This document shows, one piece after another, positions 9,289-18,217 of a stretch of DNA of 32,251 bases (positions are counted from its first letter, which is position 1; each line of letters begins with the position of its first letter). The DNA lies in contig JANBPT010000526.1 of NCBI GenBank assembly GCA_027575765.1, positions 1-32,251 of the forward strand. Reading direction: 5' to 3'. Source of the stretch: Tieghemiomyces parasiticus. Lineage: Eukaryota > Kickxellomycota > Dimargaritomycetes > Dimargaritales > Dimargaritaceae. The position numbers and the translations under genes are program-made. Under the pieces are notes generated by a model. It worked only from the letters and a program-made list of their open reading frames with translations, made no database searches and had not been told where the DNA came from.

Positions 9289-11091
9289 ATGGCTACCGAT
9301 CCTCTCTTCCTGCTACGAGACCATGTCATCCACAAGCGACCCATCGTGTTCCTGGGTGCGGACGGCAAGGAGCTGCCGACGTTGGCCTCGGCCACCGACA
9401 TCAAGCTAGCATCCGACACTGACAAACCCGTGATCCTGCCACGCGCTACCCCCACTGCGTACAAGAAGTCCGGCAGCACGGAGGACTACTATGCTCTTGA
9501 CTCATTGGTATTCTTGGCTCAGAACCACACCCTGGTGTACAGTAGTCTGCTCAAGGAAGGCATCAGCGTCGGCATCTCCCCTGTGTCTATTCTAGACATG
9601 CGCCACCTGACCGACTTTTTGACTGGCAAAGTGGAGACTACGGATAATATCGTACAGAGTAAGCTACGCCGAAACCTGGCCCGTACTGCTTGCCTTATAT
9701 GGCCTAACTTACGCGTCCAATTGGTGTGCTTTGCTCCTTCCCAGTTTGCTAATGGCCCCAATGCCTTACCCTTCTACCACTATTCCCCTGTAGAGAAACG
9801 GCCGGCCCCCGCCGACGTAACAGCATCGGAATGTATTGCCTCTAAGCAGCGGAAACACGAACCGCACTACCCATCATTCGAGGCCGTCAAGGTAAGGCAT
9901 AAATCCGACAAAGGAAGGGAAACTTGTTTCTTGATTTAGGTCCCATGGGGCCTGGAGAATTTTAGCAATAGGGGTTTACTGAAGCTGCGGGGGCTAATAT
10001 GACCTAAGCCACCCTTCGTCTATCGCCCGCGTTTTGGAACAGAATGACACTGAGGTCAGCGCCCGGATCATGGAGGGCGAGCGCATCATCTCGAACCACT
10101 ACTCGGTATTGGACAGCTCAAAGGTAAGCTACCCATTTTTCGGGGATGAAGCCACGTCACAGCGGTCGCGTAGATTAAGGGTCCATGGCACTTAAAACGC
10201 CATCTCACCCTGGTGATACGACCGGTTTTTCCTTTCCCGTTGCCGCCCATAACAGGACCTATCAGGCATACTCAAAGTATACCGGGACCTGTACCCGGAA
10301 GATTTTGCGAACGGAAAGTCGGCGACGCCTCAACGCGGCACTCCAGGATCAGCCCGGACGGGCGCAGCCTCGCGACCCAACCCCAGTCCGGCGGGGGTTC
10401 CCGCCCCGACGCGCCTCCCACCACCGTCGAAGCGGGCGCACCGGATCCCGCTTATCGTGGTACCTGCCGCGGCCACGTCGCTCATCACGATGTACAACGT
10501 GCAGGAGTTCCTCCAGAACCACACCTACGTGCCTAACCAGCAGGTCCGCGAGCTAGGAACCAAAAAGGAGTCACGCATTACTCTTGAACGGGCCCGGATC
10601 GGTCACCCTAAGCCCATGCTTTACCACATTGTAGATTCGGTGGAGAAGTTCAAGCCTGACGATTGGGACCGCCTAGCTGCCGTGTTCACCGTGGGCGCCA
10701 CCTGGCAATTCAAAAAGTGGAAGTGGGAGGACCCACGGGAGATCTTTAAACATGTCAAGGGGTTTTATGTCAAGTTAGCCGACGAGAAGCCTAAAGACAC
10801 CATTGCCATGTGGAACGTGGAAACAATAGACGTAAGTACACTTAGGGGGATGGCGCAGTGCGGGGCTGAAAAACGGAGGTGGCGGTAGAAGGGGACATAC
10901 GGGGCCAAACTCTAGTCAGATCTAACCAAGCTGATACGCTATGCTTCCTTCGCCTCACGGAACTCATTATCCGGCCACACCGAACGCAGGTCGACCGCAG
11001 CAAACGGCACAAGGATAAGGCCGTGGTATCACAGCTGTGGGACTCGCTTGACAGCTACATCGCAGCTTACAAGCCTAACCTGATGCAGTAA
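9289..11091 (+). CDS. CDC73: Cdc73/parafibromin, Paf1 complex subunit
   Basis: Subunit of the RNA polymerase II-associated Paf1 elongation complex, nuclear. Five exons: 9289-9658, 9794-9891, 10043-10123, 10256-10831 and 10990-11091, giving 408 residues. Intron phases are 1, 0, 0, 0. The N-terminal domain (1-123) starts MATDPLFLLRDHVIHKRPIV and contains DYYALDSLVFLAQNH, as in parafibromin. A basic linker (KKRPAPADV..., SKQRKHE) probably includes a nuclear localisation signal. Exon 3 carries the conserved ERIISNHYSVLDSSK segment. After a Pro/Arg-rich spacer, the C-terminal Ras-like domain (about 246-408) opens with IPLIVVPAAATSLITMYNVQ and includes DWDRLAAVF, ATWQFKKWKW, IFKHVKGFYVK, MWNVETIDV and SQLWDSLDSYI. 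This matches the Cdc73 consensus along its whole length. Exon 1 ends at A9658; reading through the donor stays open for a while, but splicing to 9794 restores frame and chemistry. Confidence 0.93.
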
Positions 11092-12732
11092 AGGAGTGGC
11101 CTATCGGTGAAAGCTGGAAGCGCGAGCCGATGGGCTCGTGTGATGTTTCACTAGTATAAACGTACCAGTCCGGTCGCTTACGGATCCTAACCGAGACCAG
11201 AGACGCTCGAGTTCTCCCTTCACGCTAGAGCAGTCAACAGCAATAGCGCAAGTGGCCGCCCTTACCGTGTTGACCCCACCATGTACATGGTGGCGCCGCC
11301 CGTCTTCTGGGTTACCTGGTCTTCGCTCACCGACTTTTTCACTGTATAGAACAATATAGCCGCATGCCGACCCTCACATTCCCAAGGACCTTGTTGGTTG
11401 TGAAATCGAATGGCGCCGACTGAGTTGAGACCACGCCTGATGGTTACTTTTGGAAGCGGTCGCCGGTAGTCATGACGCGCCCATCATTTAATCGTGTACT
11501 TGTGGCAATGTACGAAACCGGCCGGCCAGCCTATGACCGTTCTCCGAGTTGCAAAGTGGGAGGCCCAGGGGATCTAAATTAAATCACGTACAAGATAGCT
11601 AACCCTGAACCCCCTCCCCGTTCCCCTTGACCGGATGAAACCGCCACCCATAGTTTGTGTGAATGGTTGGGGGAATAGCGGCCTCGGAGGTGCCACGGTT
11701 CCCCATTGGATTTGCGAGGGGTAAGTAAACATACCGGGGGATCTGACTGCACACGATTTCATTAATTTTTACCCACCTCCTCACGGCAATGTAGCCAATA
11801 TGGGTAGCCTGGTCTAAATTACTTTCGACTCTATAATGTAATAGTCGAGTATCGGGACAGGAGTGTACCAATTTTTTACCCGGAGGGCAAGTATGACCGC
11901 TTTTTGCGATACCACACCAACCTCAGCTGCAGCCAATACCATAGTGTTTCAAAATTAGATGGCTCCCGGGAATAGCCCTAATGTGCTAAGGGTGCCAAGT
12001 CATGGTCGTCGGTGCAAGATTTTTTTTTCAATTATTTGGCAACCTCCCGCGAATATTTTCTAGTATTCCGACCAGGAAAAGGCCAGTCGGAATGGGAGAG
12101 GATGAGAAGGTGCGGCAGTGTAGGCCAACTCAGTGTTTACTGGGCTGTGGGTCCACTGCAGGACCGCGGGCGAGGCACTCGCATGCATGGTGAAGCCGGG
12201 AGGCACTACTTCAGAGCGGTGGGGAGGAATATATAATCAGCTAAGTTGGCGGCCGACTTTGCTGAGAACGCTTATCCGACTCCGCTCTGTTCATCCGCCT
12301 CCAACTCTACTCTATCAGAGCGAAAGGACTTGTTTTCTGCCTAATCCACCATTCAACCTTATGGCCCCCGGTGCCCAGTCCCTCCACTTCCACCTTGCCA
12401 CCTCATCAGTCACACTTAGCGGTCTAAATCAAGCGCTCGCCTTCTTGCCCTACATATCACGTGACAAAAGCCTCGTTTAAGGAGTGTGCACATTTGCGCT
12501 GCTACACCGACATTCGCTCTTGTTTGTGCTTGCAACCCTGTTGCGACGCACCCCTCCTTTCTTTTTTTTTTTTGGAGTTTTATTAGGCCACTACCCTGGC
12601 TTGCTCGCTCCAGCGCCAGCGTCGCAGTCCCTGCGGGAGCCATTTGCTGCCCCACCGCCTTGCCCACGTTTGGGTTGCCGACTCGCTTTATTTCCTAACG
12701 GTCGTCGGTACCGATATTTATTTATTTCGTAC
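11092..12732. other. Spacer between CDC73 and TFIIIA, with TFIIIA promoter and leader
   Basis: 1.6 kb without a supported gene. It begins with the CDC73 3' region and includes an 18-bp perfect palindrome at 11276-11293. Closer to TFIIIA are a TATATAA at 12230-12236, a TCACGTGA palindrome at 12457-12464 and a pyrimidine-rich leader with an 11-T run near 12562-12572. The frame of TFIIIA stays open upstream to 12484 but has no ATG there, so it is read as leader. Confidence 0.6.
12457..12464. promoter_or_regulatory. E-box-type palindrome TCACGTGA upstream of TFIIIA
   Basis: Perfect 8-bp palindrome with a CACGTG core, 269 bases before the TFIIIA ATG. Fungal bHLH factors of the Cbf1 class recognise RTCACRTG. 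Occurrence by chance is quite possible, so this is a candidate only. Confidence 0.3.
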
Positions 12733-14355
12733 ATGCCTATACGGACCCGCGCGATGATTGCCGCCGATCGCCCTCAACCCTCTACTATACCTACCCCTGC
12801 CGGTTCGCCCACGGCCGGTTGGTCGCCCCTGCCTTCGGCCATCGTGGAGTTTCCGCCGGACGAAAGCCAGGGCATTGATGGTGCCGCGGCTTCTCTACCA
12901 GCTACGCCCTGCAGCCGCCCGCTCTCTCGACGCAACTCCACTCGAGCTGATGGTAAGGGCCGCCGGCGGCCTTACAAATGCAACCACGATGGTTGCACCA
13001 AGGCCTTCCATTGCCAGACCCTACTCGACCAGCACGTCAATACACACACCGGGGACGTTTTGTACCGGTGTCCAGAGCCCGGCTGTGACAAGGGCTTCAA
13101 TAAGAAACAGAATCTCCAGAACCACATGTACCACCACCTGCCCTACGAGGCCCGGCCTTACCCTTGCGACCACTCGCACTGCACCGCCCGGTTTTACGAC
13201 TCCTACTCGCTCAATAAGCACCGCCGAATCCACGATGATCCCAAGCCGTTCAAGTGTACGGCCGAGGGTTGCCATCTGGCCTTCGCCAAGAAATTCCAGC
13301 TGACCCGGCACACTTCCGAGCACACTGGCCAGCTCCCACACATCTGTGACCACCCGGGATGCGACCGTAGTTTCAAGTACCCCAGTTATCTCCGTAAGCA
13401 CAAATTGGACCACGCCGTAGCGACTGCGGTGGCCGCACTGGCCGCCGGCGGCACGAGCAATGCGGCCGGGGAGGCGGATACATCAGAGGAGTCTCCCGCA
13501 CCGATCGTCCTACTGCCCCCGCGGTACCTCTGCGCCCATCAAGACTGTGGGAGAGGGTTTTTCAAGTGGTCAGAACTTCGCGCCCATGTCACGGCCGATC
13601 ATCCACACCGCTGTGTCCCCTGTGATCGTGTCTTCTCGACCCGTCAGGCCCTCCGGCGTCACACCGACAGCGCTCACGGGCCACCACCTACCCGCCTACC
13701 CTGTCCGTGGCCCGGGTGCACCCAACAGCTACGCAGCCACAAGACCCTCCAGAACCACGTACGTGCCGTCCACGAGAAGGCCAAGCTGTTCGCCTGCCAG
13801 CTGGATGGTTGCTCGGAACGCTTTGCCTCCAAGCTGTCCCTCGATAAACATTACCGCGGGGAGCACGGCGTTATCAAGGAAGAGGGCCGCAAGGGCGAAT
13901 TCCGACCCGCCACCGAGGCTGATGATCCCCCACCGGTTCCAGCGCGGCCGCGGCTGAAGCGGACCCGGACGCAGACGGACGACGACAGCGACTTCCGCGG
14001 AAAGGACTCCCCCTGCCGGCGCCTTCGCTCGTCGTCGCTTCCCAGTACCTCCATCACCTCCGCTGCACCACCTCTTTCTGTCATCACCACCGCCGCTCTG
14101 CCGGTGGCCAAACTGCCGACGCCACCCTCGCCATCCATTGGCGAGATCCTTACGGGCTACGATTTCGCCAACGTGGAGGCTACGGGCCGCCAATTTCCCT
14201 GCCCGGTCCCAAACTGTCCCTACGCCTACGTGCGCAAGGGTAATCTCAACTATCACCTGGCCTACACACACACCATCGAGGAGCGCTCTGCTGCGCTCAC
14301 AGCGGAATTTGACTGGTCCGTCGAGGGTGAGCCGTCCCTCCTGGAAAAAGTGTGA
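12733..14355 (+). CDS. GTF3A: Transcription factor IIIA, ten C2H2 zinc fingers
   Basis: Binds the internal promoter of 5S rRNA genes and recruits TFIIIC/RNA polymerase III; nuclear. The first in-frame ATG is at 12733 (540 residues); a second at 12754 is possible. Fingers lie at about 81-105, 111-135, 143-167, 173-197, 203-227, 265-290, 292-315, 322-347, 353-378 and 488-513. TFIIIA-specific features: finger 6 has FFKWSELRAH, where vertebrate TFIIIA has KTWTELLKH; finger 7 is the short C-x2-C type (CVPC); fingers 8 and 9 have the TFIIIA spacing. A 37-residue spacer splits fingers 5 and 6. After a Ser/Pro-rich spacer of about 109 residues comes EILTGYDF...GRQFPCPVPNCPYAY, resembling the LTG-x-Y...GR...C-x4-C lead-in to the last finger of other fungal TFIIIAs. 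Fingers 1-5 start with F/Y-x-C except finger 5 (HIC). Confidence is high for TFIIIA over a generic C2H2 factor. Confidence 0.87.
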   Translation: MPIRTRAMIAADRPQPSTIPTPAGSPTAGWSPLPSAIVEFPPDESQGIDGAAASLPATPCSRPLSRRNSTRADGKGRRRPYKCNHDGCTKAFHCQTLLDQHVNTHTGDVLYRCPEPGCDKGFNKKQNLQNHMYHHLPYEARPYPCDHSHCTARFYDSYSLNKHRRIHDDPKPFKCTAEGCHLAFAKKFQLTRHTSEHTGQLPHICDHPGCDRSFKYPSYLRKHKLDHAVATAVAALAAGGTSNAAGEADTSEESPAPIVLLPPRYLCAHQDCGRGFFKWSELRAHVTADHPHRCVPCDRVFSTRQALRRHTDSAHGPPPTRLPCPWPGCTQQLRSHKTLQNHVRAVHEKAKLFACQLDGCSERFASKLSLDKHYRGEHGVIKEEGRKGEFRPATEADDPPPVPARPRLKRTRTQTDDDSDFRGKDSPCRRLRSSSLPSTSITSAAPPLSVITTAALPVAKLPTPPSPSIGEILTGYDFANVEATGRQFPCPVPNCPYAYVRKGNLNYHLAYTHTIEERSAALTAEFDWSVEGEPSLLEKV

Positions 14356-15693
14356 CCTGGCCAGCACCTGCATTTCACCATACTTCACATCCCCTCGCTT
14401 ATACACCCATCGATAAGACCCCTCCTCCCTGATTGAACCGCCCGACCGTCTTTATTCTGTACAATATCCCACCTGACAATCATGTTATGCCAAGCTATAC
14501 GCTAACGTCCTTTCTGACCCCCTTTTTTTGCCTCTAGACTCACACAACTTTGGGGTCATATTTTTCACCCTTAGACTCTCATCTGAGTTACCCGCATCAT
14601 ACTAAATACACAGCATGCCTATTATGTGCCAATGTGACAGCCATAGTAAGTAGCCAATGGATAAGAAGGGTGTTCGTGCCGATCTGCGAGCCATCGCCGA
14701 ACCCAGCGCGGTTTCTACGCCATACATCCAACTAATCTCTTGGCCGCTAGACGTATCCCTTGTCATTTTCATCGCTTATGATTACTTAGTACATACTATG
14801 CATCCTGCTCCGGTGTTTTGATTTTCGCAAAATACCTTACCGCCCGCTTATTTTCACATGCTGTCGTGGACTAGGTCATACAGCTCGTGGGCTGGCCCAT
14901 ATGCTCTGCTCTCCTTGGGGATCGGTTAGAATTAGGCGGCGGGTCAGGCGACGGCCCCGCGGGGTAATGGAGGAGTCAGTGGCCGAGGGTTTAGCGGGGA
15001 CTTACGTCACACTGTTTTATGCTGTGGTACCTGGGTCATTTTAGGTCCATTTTTAGAGTGCCCTACAGCAGATCTATTCCAAGGGGGGGGGAGTGCACCG
15101 TACAGTTGGTACGATTGGCGTGTGGAGGTGGGAAGTATCCTTGACCTCTCCTCCCAATACGTAAAGTCAAGTTATGGGTCAAGATGGGGATGACGTCTCC
15201 ATCATTCGGCAGACCATTACAGTTGGAATGAATGCCAGCGTGATATCCATTCAGTCCAGGGATCGGGGCTGTACAGAGGGTATGGTCCTGGCTGCCAGCC
15301 CCACACACGCCCCCCCACTCCTACTGCTTATTGACTTTCCATCGGCTTACCCCCAATTTCCACATCATGTATTATAAAATTCCATCCGTATTGAGACCCC
15401 ACTCCGGCATACTCTGACTTCTTGTACCGGTAGCTTTGGTCTCCGCCACCTCTCCTTTCGTATCAAGCGGTGTTTCGGTTTTACTAGGCTCCGCTGGTCT
15501 TTTTATGCCTTGCGTGCCCGGTATCTCCTTCTATGTTCCTTACTCTACGCTGCAGTTGACCCCGCCCGACTACTGTTTTCACCCCCTCATTGACCTCAGC
15601 GCATAGCGCTGGCCTACTTCTCATTCAGCACTTAATTTGTTCACTTCTTAGGCCCGGCACAAATCGCACCATATTAATGCTAAATCTTAAACA
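14356..15693. other. Spacer between TFIIIA and PDAT
   Basis: 1.3 kb without a supported gene. It holds the TFIIIA 3' region (no exact AATAAA seen), a GC-rich patch near 14935-15000, a run of nine G at 15083-15091, and a pyrimidine-rich stretch from about 15410 to 15640 that should be the PDAT promoter and leader. No RNA gene recognised. Confidence 0.5.
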
Positions 15694-18217
15694 ATGGGGT
15701 CCAAATCCAAGAAGCGTCTCGAACGGCGGCGCCAGTCGCTGAGTTCCTCCTCAGGTGAGGACGCAACCCGGCGACCGCGGGCCCCGGAGCCCCTGGCCCC
15801 ATTAGGCCAGGAAGGCCACTCTAGCGCGACTCAAACGCGTCCTGACCTCCGACACCGGCATGCCCACTCGACGGGTGAGCTGCCCGAACCGGCCGGTTCC
15901 GCCTTCCGCAGCGGGGAGGCCACCCCGACTGAGGATGGCCAAGGCATTCCCACTTTGCCGGCGGACTTCTCACCGTTCGAATCGCCAACCAAAGCCAGTC
16001 CCACCCTGGCACAAACCCCGTGGACCCCGGAATCCTATCGTAAACTTCAGGGTCCGCCGGCGCAACTCCAGCGGCACCTGTCGGCCGAGAGCGTGTTCTA
16101 CCAGTCCTTCCTCCAGAAGGAGCTCGCCGGACGGCCGCTGCATCAGCGCAAGCGAAGCTGGTTCATCATTGGTATCCTCTTGGGCGTGGCCGTGTCAGTG
16201 TTCTGTTTGGGCGCTCATACTCACAACCCGCAGTACGTCGAGAAGCTGTCCAATTACATATCTCTTTCCTTGGCCGATGTGGACCTCAAGTCCCTGATCC
16301 CGTCTCACCTCAGCGTGGAGGACCTCCTGACCAACATCACCAGCTTTATGGACGCCCCCGGGGGTCCGGTCCAGGAGGTGGGCGATTTCCAACCGGCCCT
16401 GGCGCTCGTCGAGGCCGAGAATTTGACCGCACACTACCCCGTCGTTCTCATGCCCGGGACCATCTCCACCGGCCTGGAGAGCTGGGGGTCGTCTGACTGT
16501 TCCCGCCGGTACTTCCGCCAGCGCATGTGGGGTACCCTGGGTAAGTGTGATGCTAGTGTATGAATTGCCGATGACTGACGCTTGACGCCGTACCAGGCTG
16601 CCACCGCCCACGCTCGCTGCCTTCCTCAATCTAACACCCTTTCCCTTCCGTCCTTTACACTGTCCCATCACGGTGTCAACCCGTTGGATTGTATCCGACC
16701 TGGCAGCCATGTTCCGCGCCGTCCTAATGGATAAGGCCTGCTGGGTCGAGCACATGAAACTCGACCCCGACAGTGGGTTGGACCCACCAGGCATCAAGTT
16801 GCGCGCCGCCAAGGGGCTAGACGCCGCCGACTACTTTATCTCGGGCTATTGGGTGTGGGGTAAAGTCATTGAGAATTTGGCTGTCCTGGGCTACGACAAC
16901 AACAACATGCACCTGGCCGCCTACGACTGGCGCCTGGCGTACGAGGACTTAGAACGGCGGGACGGTTACTTTACACAGCTCAAAGCCCTGTTCGAGATCA
17001 ACCTCGCCCAGTCGGGCCGTCGCAGCGTGGTAGTCACCCATTCGATGGGTGCCACGGTATTCCTGTACTTCATGCACTGGGTTGAGTCGGCCCAGGGGGC
17101 AAACGGCGGGTCCAACTGGGTCGACCGCCATATCCAGCACTTTGTGAGCATCGGCGGTCCCATGCTAGGTGTGACCAAGACCCTCTCCTCTCTGCTCAGC
17201 GGGGAGCAGCGCGAGACCGTCCAGCCCATGGTCTCCTACATCCTGGAGCGCTTCTTCAACCGGGCGGAGCGTGCCGAGTTGTTTCGGTCCTGGGGCGGAT
17301 TGGGCTCCCTGATTCCGCGTGGCGGGAACCGCATCTGGGGTAACTCCACCTGGGCACCAGACGATGTGCCCAACCCCAAAGGCGTTGAGCCAGGCGCCCC
17401 AGAAAATCTACCCGAGCGCCCCACCTCCTTCGGCCAGGTCCTACTCTTTCCCTCCGGTAACGGGAACCAGCTTTCCAATGCCACGATGGACGAGGCCCTG
17501 GACCTGCTCCGCCGCTCCACGCCAGCGCACTTCCACACCCGCATCGACCGAGAGTACAGCTTCGGTACCGACCGTGACCCCGAGAGCCTAGCCGCCAGCC
17601 GCGACCGACCCGGCACGTGGTCCAACCCGCTCGAATCCCAGCTACCGCTGGCCCCGCGGATGAAACTGTACTGTCTCTACGGGGTGGGCAAGAATACCGA
17701 GCGCAGCTACTACTATACGGACGGGGTGGCCCGCCACGACGAGGGCGCGGCTTCCGTCGAAGCGGCCCTGAGCCCCGATCCGGAGCCCGTCCCGGGCGGC
17801 TACGGCGCGGATGAACCCTCAGTGGCCACCGAGGAGCCGCCAGCCCCGTCCGTGTTCATTGATGTCTCGGTCAACACCCCTGACCTGGAAACTGAATCTG
17901 GGATCCGAGTGAGTGACGGCGACGGTACCGTCCCGCTCCTATCGCTGGGCTACATGTGCGTGAACGGCTGGCGCGACCCGCTATACAACCCGGCAGGGAT
18001 CGACGTAGTCACCCGGGAATACCGTCATAACCCTACCCACATGATCAAGGACCTCCGCGGAGGGTCAGATACCGCCGACCATGTCGATATCCTCGGTAAC
18101 TATCAAGTCATTTCCGACCTCCTACGGATTGCCGCTGGCCGTGAGGATGCGGTGGAGGCCCGTATCGTGTCCGACATCCAGCAGATTGCCGACAACGTTC
18201 AGCTGGACCGGGCCTAA
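15694..18217 (+). CDS. LRO1: Phospholipid:diacylglycerol acyltransferase (PDAT, Lro1 type)
   Basis: Transfers an acyl chain from phospholipid to diacylglycerol to make triacylglycerol at the ER; LCAT-like alpha/beta hydrolase. Exons 15694-16540 and 16707-18217 (intron 166 nt, phase 1) give 785 residues. Residues 1-150 are a polar, Ser/Pro-rich cytosolic tail with a basic start (SKSKKRLERRR). SWFIIGILLGVAVSVFCLG (155-173) is the single membrane anchor. The lumenal catalytic part begins with PVVLMPGTISTGLESW (249-264). The splice join gives RMWGTLAMFRAVLMDKACW, continuous with the family's WG-x-M-x-R...DKxCWVEH. Then LDPPGIKLRAAKG, AAYDWRLAYEDLE, the nucleophile in THSMG (Ser395), Asp688 in DGDGTVPL and His741 in ADHVDILGN. 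All three catalytic residues are present. It is longer than yeast Lro1 (661), mostly through the N-terminal tail and an acidic Pro-rich insert before the Asp. Confidence 0.94.

Noticed and set aside
12484..12732. Upstream extension of the TFIIIA frame
   Set aside because: No ATG; the encoded stretch is T- and C-run translation (poly-Phe). Fingers begin well after the first ATG at 12733.
14420..14450. GGTTCAATC on the minus strand as a tRNA T-loop
   Set aside because: No pairing on either side of the loop; it is in the TFIIIA 3' region.
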